From assembly GCF_001612905.1 (NCBI RefSeq), contig NZ_BDBI01000016.1:62001-126000 (forward strand): 64,000 bases of DNA, read 5' to 3'. Below are positions 52,031 to 61,170 of this stretch, in pieces (the stretch's first letter is position 1; every line of letters starts with the position of its first letter). A program made the translations under genes and the position numbers. Source of the DNA: Nocardia ignorata NBRC 108230 (lineage in GTDB: Bacteria > Actinomycetota > Actinomycetes > Mycobacteriales > Mycobacteriaceae). The notes under the pieces were generated by a model that worked only from the letters and a program-made list of their open reading frames with translations, was not told the origin of the DNA and searched no databases.

Positions 52031-53266
52031 GTGAGGTTCTGTCGTGGCGCATCGATAACCCGTTTCGCAGTTCAGGTGGCAGTCGCCGGCGTCATCACCG
52101 CCACTGTCGCCGGGTGCGGCGGACAGGTGTCCGGCTCGGCCACGCGGGAGGCGCCGGATACCTCGGGCCTCGACTTCGGCAACTACCAGACCGAACCTCG
52201 GATGGTCGGCAATGCCAAGAGTCTGACCCAGGCGCGAGCGTGGGAGGCTCAGCGCCTCGCGGACTACGTGGCGGTCCCGTTCGAGGTCGATCCCGCGTAC
52301 GTCCGTGACGCGCGATTCGATTCGTTCGTTCCGAGCACTCAGATCGTGCTGAACCGCAAGGGTCTCGGCGGGCTCATCGTCAACGACACCTTCGACGAGG
52401 TCGCTGAAGACCTCGTCGCCGGCTGGCTGAACTCGTGGGCCACCGAACTCGACGCCGAGAACAAGTCGCGCAAGCTGCATCTCTCGGTGCTGATGTTCCC
52501 CGACGCGAAAACCGCGGAGTCCGTGGGTCCGACCCTCGAGCACGACGACTTCACGTTCAACACCGAGAACGTCAAGGTGCCGATCACCAAGTACCCCAAG
52601 ACTTTCGCGCATTGGCGTCCGTCGGTGTCCTCGATCGGTTCGTGGACGGTGCACGACCGCTACGTCATCTTCATGAAGATCGACGACGAGACGCGTGCAC
52701 CGGACCTGCCGTGGCTCACTAGCCAGGTCGAGAAGACACTCGAGGTGCAGATCCCCCTGCTCGACAAGTTCGTGCCGACGCCCTCGGACAAGCTCGAACA
52801 CATCCCGCTCGACCCCACGGGGCTGCTCGGCCGCACCCTGCCCTCGGATCCCGGCGCACCCGTACGCGCGCAGCCCGACGGGTACTCCACCGGCCGCGGC
52901 GCGTTGAGTTTGTTCGCCGAACCGTCACCGGATGTGCTGGCCGATTTCGCCGAGCATCAGATCGACCTCATCACCTTCGGCGAGGCCGTCATCTTCCGTT
53001 CGACGACAGCGGCAGGCGCGAACGGCATGTACCAGGAGGCGATTGCCCCGGCGGACGACAAGCAAGAGGTCGAAGCGCCCGAAAAGCTTCCGGTGCCCGT
53101 CAAGTGTTTCGCCAATACCTACAAAGACTCCGAGGGCCAGGTGAAACCCGTCGACCACATCTGCTATCTGCAGGTGGACAGCTACGCCGTGCAGGTGCGC
53201 AACAAGAACCTGCAGGACCTGCACCAGCAGACGACCGCGCAGTACATTCTGCTGGCCGCTCGATAA
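52031..53266 (+). CDS. array lipoprotein C4
   Basis: 411 residues from a GTG right after GGAGGGGGAGG. Lipobox TVAGC, Cys29, with a long basic n-region. It is C-type like C2: FGNYQTEPRMVGNAKSLTQA, RLADYVAVPFEVDPAYV, YPKTFAHWRPSVSSIGSW, PTPSDKLEHIPLDPTGLL, Cys pair VKCFAN / HICYLQVDSYAVQV, end TTAQYILLAAR. It sits alone between A1-B1 and A2-B2; the gap before it is 124 bp, the gap after it 10 bp. Confidence 0.78.
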   Translation: MRFCRGASITRFAVQVAVAGVITATVAGCGGQVSGSATREAPDTSGLDFGNYQTEPRMVGNAKSLTQARAWEAQRLADYVAVPFEVDPAYVRDARFDSFVPSTQIVLNRKGLGGLIVNDTFDEVAEDLVAGWLNSWATELDAENKSRKLHLSVLMFPDAKTAESVGPTLEHDDFTFNTENVKVPITKYPKTFAHWRPSVSSIGSWTVHDRYVIFMKIDDETRAPDLPWLTSQVEKTLEVQIPLLDKFVPTPSDKLEHIPLDPTGLLGRTLPSDPGAPVRAQPDGYSTGRGALSLFAEPSPDVLADFAEHQIDLITFGEAVIFRSTTAAGANGMYQEAIAPADDKQEVEAPEKLPVPVKCFANTYKDSEGQVKPVDHICYLQVDSYAVQVRNKNLQDLHQQTTAQYILLAAR

Positions 53267-53276
53267 GGAATCCGCG

Positions 53277-54500
53277 ATGAAGACTTCCCTGCGGCTTGTC
53301 GGGCTGCTCACCGTCCTGACTCTCGGATCAGGTTGCGCGTCAACGGTTTCCGGTCAGGCCGAACCAGGCATCACCCCCGTCGACATAGCCGCGCTGAAAA
53401 CCGGCGCCCAGGTCGTCGAGCCCACTCCGTTCGAACTCGATTTCAGCTCGCATACCGCACAACGCATCAGGTTGATCGAGGGTCGGCAACTGCTGAATCT
53501 CCTCGTCCACCCGATCGATTTCATGCCGAGCCTCACCGAGCTCGACCACACCCGGATCTTCGCCGATTCGTCCGAAATGTCGAAAACCGGCGGCCTGCCG
53601 AGCACTTTCAACCCGATCGTCGACCAGAACGACCTCGTGTCCGGGGTGTCGACAGTCCGGACCAACGGCAGTGCTCGCGCCACCGAGTCGATGTATGTGG
53701 GAGTGCTGCATTTCGGTACAGCCGAGAATGCCAAGAACGTCTCCACCGGCATGTTCGAAGTGAGTACGCGAGGCGAGCCACCCCGCCAGCCGATCGAAAT
53801 CCCCGGCTACCCCCAGGCCAACGGCACCATCGGGGCCGCAAGCGTCAATGCGTTCCAGGCGCACGGACCGTTCGTGGTCGTCACCTCGATCCAGCAGCCC
53901 CAGCCCGACCGCACGGCCTTGCCGAAGAAGATCCAGATGGTGCTGGACGCCCAGATCAAAGCGCTGGACTCCTACAAGCCGGTTCCTGCCGACGACCTGC
54001 TCGACCTACCGTTGGATCAAGACGGCATCATGCGCCGGACCATGGGCAAATCGCCGGCCGGTGACCCGTTCGGCATGAGTTTCCATCAGGAAGATTTCGG
54101 CACCTTCCAGCACTCGGGCATCTTGCACTACGAACGCAACACTCTCGCGACCCGCAAGGCATTCGAAGCGGCGGGCGTCGATTTGGTCGGCCGCCGCTAC
54201 AGCACCGTTTACCGCACGCGCGACGTCGAGTCCGCGTTCCTGCTACAGACCGCGCTGGCCCGACGTGGCAAAGAAGACGCCGTGCTGGATCCGCCGCCCG
54301 GCATCGCCGACGCCCAGTGCGTGCGGCTCTCGGATGCCGACCCCAACCGCGGCTACAACGGCTTCTGCGTGCTGGTGCACGGCCGTTACGTCGCAGTGGT
54401 GATGGCAATGGCCACCGCGTCTCGCACCGCACTGCAGGCCGATCCGGTGTTGCAGGAGCGGACCGCCGCGCAGTATCTGATCCTCGAGAAGAGCGAGTAG
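53277..54500 (+). CDS. array lipoprotein A2
   Basis: 407 residues; lipobox LGSGC, Cys20. Very close to A1: ELDFSSHTAQRIRLIEGRQL, LLVHPIDFMPSLTEL, GILHYERNTLATRKAF, DLVGRRYSTVYRTRDVES, PPPGIADAQC, end RTAAQYLILEKSE. It is 10 bp after C4 and 3 bp before B2. The similarity suggests that A1-B1 and A2-B2 come from a duplication. Confidence 0.8.
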   Translation: MKTSLRLVGLLTVLTLGSGCASTVSGQAEPGITPVDIAALKTGAQVVEPTPFELDFSSHTAQRIRLIEGRQLLNLLVHPIDFMPSLTELDHTRIFADSSEMSKTGGLPSTFNPIVDQNDLVSGVSTVRTNGSARATESMYVGVLHFGTAENAKNVSTGMFEVSTRGEPPRQPIEIPGYPQANGTIGAASVNAFQAHGPFVVVTSIQQPQPDRTALPKKIQMVLDAQIKALDSYKPVPADDLLDLPLDQDGIMRRTMGKSPAGDPFGMSFHQEDFGTFQHSGILHYERNTLATRKAFEAAGVDLVGRRYSTVYRTRDVESAFLLQTALARRGKEDAVLDPPPGIADAQCVRLSDADPNRGYNGFCVLVHGRYVAVVMAMATASRTALQADPVLQERTAAQYLILEKSE

Positions 54501-54503
54501 ACC

Positions 54504-55700
54504 ATGCGAAAGACACGCGCCTACAGCACTTTTGCCGCCCTCGCTCTCCTTCTCGGTGCCTGTGGCGACGATCCGGAACCGGCCGCACCGCCTGCACCCC
54601 AGGTCGATGTGGCGAAGCTGGATTCCGGCAATTACCCGACCACGCCGCTCGATGTCGAGAACACCCGCACCGCCATGTCGGGCGCGTTGCGCGAATCCAT
54701 CCGGATCGCCGCCGCCTCGCCGACCCCGTACGACTACGACAATCGATTCATCTTCGCGGCCCGTCCCGGTCACCCCGTCACGGCCGAAGCTCCGCCCTGG
54801 TATCCCGGTACCGATTTCGAGAACGGCAAAGACACTTCGGCTGCCATTCCCGGTGTGGTCGCGGGATGGGAGACAGCCGGGCAACGACGCGAAGAATTCA
54901 GCGCCGGTCGCGAGATCGATACCATGGTCGTGCGTTATGAAACCGCCGATCAGGCCCGCTTCGCCGCCGATGAAATTGGCAAGCGGACCAAGGGTGTACC
55001 CGGGCCCGTGATTCCGGACCACCCGAATGTCCAGACCCGTGTCGATATCAACAAGGGTTCGTACACGACCCAGTACCTGCGCGCATGGCTGCTCCGGGGC
55101 GACCTGCTCATCCACGCGAGTCTGTCCGACCCCATCAGCATTCCGTTCGACGCGGCGGCCGATGCCGACATTGTGAAACGCTTCTTCGACAAGCAGCTCG
55201 AACTACTCGCATCGTACAAACCCACGCCGGTAGCCGATTTCGGGAAACTACCGCTCGATGTCGACGGCCTTCTCGCCCACACTCTTCCGGCGAAAACGAA
55301 GGAAAACGAGGGCGCGGCCTACCCGGTGCAGGCAGTCCTGCATCTGGCGGGCTCGCGCCGCGACAAGCTGATCGCCGCCATCACCGATGCGGGTATCGAT
55401 TACGCCAGCTTCGCCGGCGGATCGGTGTTCCGTGCGCGTGACGCCGATGCCGCCATCAGGTACATGGTCGCCGAAGCAACCGATTCGACGACCGAGGACC
55501 ACATGAAGGTGGACGGGCCGGCCGAGATGCCGGGCGCGGAGTGCTACAACGCCAAACCCGAGGTGAAATACGCCTCCGACGCACCGCCGATGTGCATCAC
55601 GACCATCGGTCGGTATGTCATCAAATCCCAGAGCATGAATCTGCAGGACGCCCAGCACCAGCTGGCCGCCCAGTACAAGCTCCTGCACGGTTTCAGCTGA
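54504..55700 (+). CDS. array lipoprotein B2
   Basis: 398 residues; lipobox LLLGAC, Cys20. Close to B1: KLDSGNYPTTPLDVENTR, SPTPYDYDNRFIF, WYPGTDFENGKDT, IPGVVAGWETAGQRR, ADIVKRFFDKQLELLASYKP, MPGAECYNAKPE...MCITTIGRYV, end LAAQYKLLHGFS. Follows A2 after 3 bp. Last gene before kinase 2. Confidence 0.8.
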   Translation: MRKTRAYSTFAALALLLGACGDDPEPAAPPAPQVDVAKLDSGNYPTTPLDVENTRTAMSGALRESIRIAAASPTPYDYDNRFIFAARPGHPVTAEAPPWYPGTDFENGKDTSAAIPGVVAGWETAGQRREEFSAGREIDTMVVRYETADQARFAADEIGKRTKGVPGPVIPDHPNVQTRVDINKGSYTTQYLRAWLLRGDLLIHASLSDPISIPFDAAADADIVKRFFDKQLELLASYKPTPVADFGKLPLDVDGLLAHTLPAKTKENEGAAYPVQAVLHLAGSRRDKLIAAITDAGIDYASFAGGSVFRARDADAAIRYMVAEATDSTTEDHMKVDGPAEMPGAECYNAKPEVKYASDAPPMCITTIGRYVIKSQSMNLQDAQHQLAAQYKLLHGFS

Positions 55701-55734
55701 TGAATGCGTGGACGGTGCGGTAACGCGGCACCTG

Positions 55735-55741
55735 TTAGATT
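55735..55741 (+). promoter_or_regulatory. candidate -10 element for kinase 2
   Basis: TTAGATT in the 86-bp gap after B2, 46 bp before the kinase start; the same distance as TATGCT before kinase 1. Confidence 0.3.
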
Positions 55742-55786
55742 GCCCTGGTCGGCACGTGCACTGCGGGGCGCGCGAAGGATGAGGAG

Positions 55787-57394
55787 ATGCGAATGGCCTT
55801 GCGGCCCGGCGCAATTGTAGGTGGCTACCGAGTGATCAAGGTCCTCGGTGCCGGTGGCATGGGCACCGTCTACCTCGCCCAGAACCCCAGCCTGCCACGC
55901 CGCGACGCCCTCAAGGTGCTCAGCGGCGACTTGTCGACCGACTCCGAGTTCCGCGCCCGCTTCGAACGTGAGGCGAACCTGGCGGCCGGCCTGGACCATC
56001 CCAATATCGTCGCGGTGTACAACCGCGGCGACGAGGACGGTCAGCTCTGGATCGCCATGCAATACATCGACGGAACCGACGCCTCGGCCGAGGTCGCGAA
56101 GGGCCCGGCGCGGATGCCCGCGCATCGCGCGCTGCGCATCATCGGCGAAGTCGGCAAGGGCCTGGACTACGCCCACCGCCGCGGCTTGCTGCACCGCGAC
56201 ATCAAGCCGGCCAACTTCCTCATCGCCGCCGCCGAGGACGGTGACGAGGAGCGTGTGCTGCTCACCGATTTCGGCGTCGCGAAGTCGTCGGACGACGGCC
56301 AGGAACTCACGTCCACCGGCAACATCATGGCCACCATCGCCTACGCTCCCCCCGAGCAACTGATGGGTTCCAAGCTCGACCACCGCGCCGACATCTACAG
56401 CCTCGGCTGCTCCCTCTACAAACTCCTCACCGGCCAAAACCCTTACCCGGCAACAGTGTCGGCCATGGTCATGATGGGCCACCTGCACGAACCACCACCG
56501 CGTCCGACCGCGGTCCGCCCCGACCTCCCGCCCGCGATCGACCACGTCATCGCCAAGGTGATGGCCAAGGACCCGGCCCAGCGCTACAACACCTGCCGCG
56601 AGTTCGTCCAGGACGCCCACAACGCCCTCTTCGGGTCTCCCATGCAGGCCCCGGCCTCTCAGGGTTTCCTCACTACACCGAGCATGCCTACTGCTCACAC
56701 GACCGGGCCAAGGACCATCGCCACCGAACCGGTCGGTCAGCAGCGATGGACCACCGACCCCAGTCGCCCTATCGCGACGAACACCGGCTACTACGGCGGT
56801 GTTCCGGAACGCGAAATCCTTACCGCGCGCAACCCCCAATCATTGCGCTCTCCCAAACGAGCGCGAAAGTTCTTGCTACCCGCGTTGATCGCGCTCATCG
56901 TCGCGGCACTCGTCGGAACCGGCGTGTTCGTGCTGACCCGACCGGACGGCACCCAGACCGCCGGGGATCCGATGAGCGAAGCCAGGGCCCAGAACCCCGA
57001 GTTCAGCGGAAAAACCATCACGGCCTACAACTTCGGCAACTCCAGTCTCTCGGTCGTTCTCAACCCGAGCGACCAGTGGAAGTTCCTGCGGGACCTGGAC
57101 TTCGATTACAACTCGGAGTTCAAAGCCGTCGGCGACGAAAAGTCGCCGAGGGCCCTCTCCGTGGGCGACTACAATGTGAAGAACACCACCGACATCGTGC
57201 TGATTTTCCGCACCGACAGTCAAGCCGGAAACGGCGGGTTCCGGGGTCTGCCGTATTCGCTCACCAGCGGCAACGGAAAAACTGTCATCATTGATGACCC
57301 GGCCACCGTCCAAGCCTTTCAGGTCTGGAGCGCCCAGTCTCAAAAGATTCTCATCGATAAGCTGGTCCCAGAAATCAACAAGGCGATCGGCTAG
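55787..57394 (+). CDS. receptor Ser/Thr protein kinase 2
   Basis: 535 residues, paralogue of kinase 1. Glycine loop GAGGMGTVY (21-29), Lys43, HRDIKPAN (136-143), DFG (161-163) and APPEQ are intact. The linker (about 285-360) is longer and Thr-rich; membrane segment about 362-384; outer domain of about 150 residues with ARAQNPEFSGKT, FLRDLDFDYN, GFRGLPYSLTSG and IDDPATVQAFQVW matching kinase 1. ATG at 55787 or the second ATG two codons later. It stands before A3-B3 and A4-B4. Confidence 0.9.
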   Translation: MRMALRPGAIVGGYRVIKVLGAGGMGTVYLAQNPSLPRRDALKVLSGDLSTDSEFRARFEREANLAAGLDHPNIVAVYNRGDEDGQLWIAMQYIDGTDASAEVAKGPARMPAHRALRIIGEVGKGLDYAHRRGLLHRDIKPANFLIAAAEDGDEERVLLTDFGVAKSSDDGQELTSTGNIMATIAYAPPEQLMGSKLDHRADIYSLGCSLYKLLTGQNPYPATVSAMVMMGHLHEPPPRPTAVRPDLPPAIDHVIAKVMAKDPAQRYNTCREFVQDAHNALFGSPMQAPASQGFLTTPSMPTAHTTGPRTIATEPVGQQRWTTDPSRPIATNTGYYGGVPEREILTARNPQSLRSPKRARKFLLPALIALIVAALVGTGVFVLTRPDGTQTAGDPMSEARAQNPEFSGKTITAYNFGNSSLSVVLNPSDQWKFLRDLDFDYNSEFKAVGDEKSPRALSVGDYNVKNTTDIVLIFRTDSQAGNGGFRGLPYSLTSGNGKTVIIDDPATVQAFQVWSAQSQKILIDKLVPEINKAIG

Positions 57395-57490
57395 CATGAC
57401 AGTTCATAATTCCGGGGCAGCGATTGCGAGAAATCTGAACATCGCCGCCACGCCACTCTATTAGGTGGTCTCAGAGCGTAGGGGGGTCCT

Positions 57491-58696
57491 ATGAGGTTGA
57501 AAGCACGACTGCTGGCGCTGGCGGCAGCCGGTATCGTCGCCGCTACCAGCTGTGGGTCGGAAACAGCCGGAACTGCGCTGCCCGGTATGTCGGTTGTCGA
57601 CATCACGAAGCTCGAGCTGGGCGCTTTCTCACCGGAAGCTACAGCCTATCGCTTCGATGACTTCTCGACGCCCGCAGACGTACGCAGGCTCGAATCCAAG
57701 CGGATGCTGAATTACATCATCTCTCCAACAGATGTGAACCCGGAGATAAGTAAGCTCGTCGGCGTCTACACTTTTGCCACAGCCGATGATCCGTTCACGT
57801 TGGCGGTTATGCCGGAGTCATATCGTCCGGCAATGGCCGAAAACCAGCTGCTCGCCGGCGCGTACGTTGCCAGAACAAACGACACACCTCGAAGCCTCGA
57901 GAAGATCCTTCTGTTCCTACTGAGGTTTCCAACCGACCAGGCCGCGCAAAAGGCGTCTGAGCAGATGAACGATATCGCCCGGAAAGATCAGACCAACGTC
58001 TTCACGATCGACGGGCATCCATCCGCCCGCGCTTCTTCGAAGGACTGGTCGGCAGGGATCGCCACGGTCCCGATGGGGCCATTGCTACTGATCGCGAACT
58101 ATGGCGGCCCCAAACCGAATGAGTCCCAGGTGAAGGCCAATCTCACGAAGACACTGGATTTGCAGCTCGCAAAATTGGCCGACCTGAAACCCACACCATT
58201 CGAAGATATTCTCGATCGACCTGTCGACCAAGACGGCATTATGCGCCGCGCCATTCCTGCGGCCCAGGACTACTCCGACCCGTTCTCTTCCAACCTGGAC
58301 TTTTCCGTTTACCAGCCGTCTGGCCACCTGCATTATGAACGGCATCCCGTACTTCTCCAACAGGCTTTCGCCGACGCAGGGGTCGATTTGATCGGTAGAC
58401 GGGCTGGGATCGTTTACCGCACAAAAGACCTATCGAGCGCGTTTCGCCTCCAGAACGCGCTGGTCGGTCTCGACAAGAACGATAAAGAAATCACTGGGCC
58501 TCCAGGCTTGGCCGACGCTCGCTGTATTCAACTGTACGAGGCAGACCCGATTCGCAAGTACGACCTGCTCTGCGCAGTAGTTCGCGGTCGCTATGTCGGT
58601 GTCGTCGTGTCGAGGTCCAAACTTGGTCTGACAGTGGATCCAGCACTTCACGAGCGCGCATCGGCGCAATACGCCGTCCTCGCGAATAGCGAATAA
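57491..58696 (+). CDS. array lipoprotein A3
   Basis: 401 residues; lipobox AATSC, Cys21. More diverged A-type: LELGAFSPEATAYRFDDFS, RRLESKRMLNYIISPTDVNP, HLHYERHPVLLQQAF, DLIGRRAGIVYRTKDLSSAF, PPGLADARC, end ASAQYAVLANSE. Lower G+C and more A/T-ending codons than A1. GGGGGGTCC precedes the ATG. 10 bp before B3. Confidence 0.8.
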   Translation: MRLKARLLALAAAGIVAATSCGSETAGTALPGMSVVDITKLELGAFSPEATAYRFDDFSTPADVRRLESKRMLNYIISPTDVNPEISKLVGVYTFATADDPFTLAVMPESYRPAMAENQLLAGAYVARTNDTPRSLEKILLFLLRFPTDQAAQKASEQMNDIARKDQTNVFTIDGHPSARASSKDWSAGIATVPMGPLLLIANYGGPKPNESQVKANLTKTLDLQLAKLADLKPTPFEDILDRPVDQDGIMRRAIPAAQDYSDPFSSNLDFSVYQPSGHLHYERHPVLLQQAFADAGVDLIGRRAGIVYRTKDLSSAFRLQNALVGLDKNDKEITGPPGLADARCIQLYEADPIRKYDLLCAVVRGRYVGVVVSRSKLGLTVDPALHERASAQYAVLANSE

Positions 58697-58706
58697 AGGA
58701 AGAACT

Positions 58707-59906
58707 ATGCGTCTCAACGTTCGCCTCTTCGCAGCCCTTGTCGCGGTTGGCACTGTCGTCACGGCGTGCGGGAGCGACACCGTCGTTCAACCTGTACCCA
58801 TAGTTGATTTGAACCAGCTCGACACCGGAAACTACCAGTCGACGCCCCGCGACCCTGGCGTCGCGAGAGCAGACGACACCGGGGAGGCGCTCGAAGCGAT
58901 CCGCCTCGGCACGGCCGTGCCGCTCCCCTATGATGTCGACCCGAGCTACGGCTTCCAACGGTTGAACACGCCACAGGTCAGAACAACGTCGAAAATCCCC
59001 GGCTCGATGACCAAGATCGACGAAGAAGCCTTCCCCGAACTCACAAAGGGACTCATCGTGGGTTGGAAAACCAGCGGCGAACGTCGCATCCAGCCCTTCC
59101 TCGGACGCCAGGCGTGGATCTACGTGTACCGCTTCGGAACCGCGGACGAGGCTGCGACCGCGGCCCGAAAGATCTCCGAAAAGCAGCTGGAGAGGAATCC
59201 GGGAAGCAGCGTAGAAATCCCCGGATTCCCCGGTGCGCGCAGCAATTGGGCAGGATATGCCGTGGATTCATGGCTGTCGCAGGACGCGATGGTGTACGGC
59301 GTGCGACTGGAGGATCCGATGACGGAGCCACCGGATGCGATTGCAGCGATCGAGTTCATAAAGAAGGCCTATATCAAAATAGACGAAATGCTCGACAGCT
59401 ATACGCCTACCCCTGAAGAAAAAATGGCCGAGCTGCCGATAGACACCGATGAAATGCTGAGCCGAACCTTGCCAAGCAGCCGGGACAATTGGGTCGGCCC
59501 GCTCCCCGAGGGTGCGGTCGAGCCGGCGCAGGCTTCGCTTATCAGGGACAAGCGCCCCGGAACGACCAAGCCCGCTTTCATCGATGCCGGCGTCGACTTG
59601 GTTTCCAACGAAGGATCGGTAGCTCGCGTGTACCGTGCCAAGGATTCGGATGCCGCCCAGCGCCTCCTGGTCGCCCTGACCGAACCACAGACCGACGTCC
59701 TCAAAGCTGTCGAAGGACCACGTAATCTTCCGGGCGCCAGATGCTTCGACCGAAGAGATCCGAAGGCGAGCGCGACCAGCTATCCGCCCGTGTGCTACGT
59801 GACTTTTGACCGCTATCTCGCACGCACCACCTCCTACAATATTCAAGATCTATACCAGCGGACCGCTGCCCAGTACAAGCTATTGGCAGTCGACCGTGGA
59901 AGGTAA
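58707..59906 (+). CDS. array lipoprotein B3
   Basis: 399 residues; lipobox VVTAC, Cys21. B-type: QLDTGNYQSTPRDPGVAR, AVPLPYDVDPSYGFQRL, GLIVGWKTSGERR, FIKKAYIKIDEMLDSYTPTP, LPGARCFDRRDP...VCYVTFDRYL, end RTAAQYKLLAVD. Unlike B1/B2 it lacks the WYPGTDF box. AAGGAAG precedes the ATG. 10 bp after A3 and 10 bp before A4. Confidence 0.8.
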   Translation: MRLNVRLFAALVAVGTVVTACGSDTVVQPVPIVDLNQLDTGNYQSTPRDPGVARADDTGEALEAIRLGTAVPLPYDVDPSYGFQRLNTPQVRTTSKIPGSMTKIDEEAFPELTKGLIVGWKTSGERRIQPFLGRQAWIYVYRFGTADEAATAARKISEKQLERNPGSSVEIPGFPGARSNWAGYAVDSWLSQDAMVYGVRLEDPMTEPPDAIAAIEFIKKAYIKIDEMLDSYTPTPEEKMAELPIDTDEMLSRTLPSSRDNWVGPLPEGAVEPAQASLIRDKRPGTTKPAFIDAGVDLVSNEGSVARVYRAKDSDAAQRLLVALTEPQTDVLKAVEGPRNLPGARCFDRRDPKASATSYPPVCYVTFDRYLARTTSYNIQDLYQRTAAQYKLLAVDRGR

Positions 59907-59916
59907 CTGATACCAC

Positions 59917-61170
59917 ATGCATTTCCAGAGCAACTACAGCTATCGACGCGAGAGACGGATGATTGCGCTTCTCGGTGCCATCATGCTGTGTGCCGGTTGT
60001 GGATCGGTCGTCTCGGGGACACCACAGCCCGGAACTTCTGCTGTCGATGTCAGCGCTTTGCGGACCGGTCCATTCCAGACTGAGCCCGCTGCATTCGAGC
60101 TCAAAGAAGGTCTGGACGAGCCGAGGCAAATCCGGCTGGTAGAAGGCCGCCGCCTGATCAATTATCTCGCCAACCCCGTGGACATAGATCCAGTGCTGCG
60201 TATACCGGGAAAGCCGACGGTCTTCGCCGACGAGTATGGCGTGCCGACGCTCCAGGGGTTACACGAATCTCATCGAGCCGTCCTCGCCGACAACTACAAG
60301 TTCGTAGCCGGGGTTGCCGCGAACCAGCGAAACGGCAGCGTTCGAAATCCGCGAGAAATGACGCTGGCCGTATTCTATTTCGATTCCGCGACGGAGAGCC
60401 GTCGTGCGGCACGAGAGCTCCATTTGATCAGTGCGGGCCTGGGTGCTGGGACGAACATTCAGGTCCGGGAAACCGCAGATGCTTTTGTCTCGGAAACTGA
60501 TGGCACACGGCAGGACACATGGTATGCACACGGACCATATGTCATCCTGGTCAGCGCACGCATTCCCACACCATCTCTCGAGGAACTTTCGCGACTCTCG
60601 GATAATGCCATAAATGCACAGAAGCGATCCCTCGATGCGCACAGGCCGGTTCCACTGGACGAGGTTCTCGATGTACCCGTCGATGGCGAGAACATTTTGC
60701 GACGTGCGATGGATCACGATGTCCGCGACAATGTGCCCTACGAGGGCTACGGCACTGACTACTCCGACACCTACGGCACCTACCGACCTGCGGGGATCCG
60801 GCACTTCGAGCGGAATCCCGCGGAAGCAACTGCCGTGTTCGAACGGGCGGGAGTGGACCTCATCGGTCGCCGGGCGAGTACCGTCTACCGAACTCGGGAT
60901 ACGGCAGCGGCATTCCTCCTCCAGACCTACCTTGCGTCGAAAGGCAAGGACGACACTGCATTGGACCCTCCGCTCGGAATCGCGGACGCGCAATGCGTAC
61001 GATTCGATTCCACCGACGGCCGTGACCACAACTCCATGTGTGCCGTCGTATACGGCCGGTACGTCGCGGTTGTGACGGCGAAGTCGATCGGGTTCGCCAA
61101 CTTCGATGGCGATCTACAGGAGCGCGCAGCAGCGCAATACATCATTCTACAGAAGTGTGGACTCGAATGA
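59917..61170 (+). CDS. array lipoprotein A4
   Basis: 417 residues; long basic n-region then lipobox LCAGC, Cys28 (an ATG at 59959 would give a short signal peptide instead). A-type: ELKEGLDEPRQIRLVEGRRL, YLANPVDIDPVL, GIRHFERNPAEATAVF, DLIGRRASTVYRTRDTAA, LASKGKDDTALDPPLGIADA, end RAAAQYIILQKC with an extra terminal Cys. Overlaps B4 by ATGA. Confidence 0.78.
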   Translation: MHFQSNYSYRRERRMIALLGAIMLCAGCGSVVSGTPQPGTSAVDVSALRTGPFQTEPAAFELKEGLDEPRQIRLVEGRRLINYLANPVDIDPVLRIPGKPTVFADEYGVPTLQGLHESHRAVLADNYKFVAGVAANQRNGSVRNPREMTLAVFYFDSATESRRAARELHLISAGLGAGTNIQVRETADAFVSETDGTRQDTWYAHGPYVILVSARIPTPSLEELSRLSDNAINAQKRSLDAHRPVPLDEVLDVPVDGENILRRAMDHDVRDNVPYEGYGTDYSDTYGTYRPAGIRHFERNPAEATAVFERAGVDLIGRRASTVYRTRDTAAAFLLQTYLASKGKDDTALDPPLGIADAQCVRFDSTDGRDHNSMCAVVYGRYVAVVTAKSIGFANFDGDLQERAAAQYIILQKCGLE

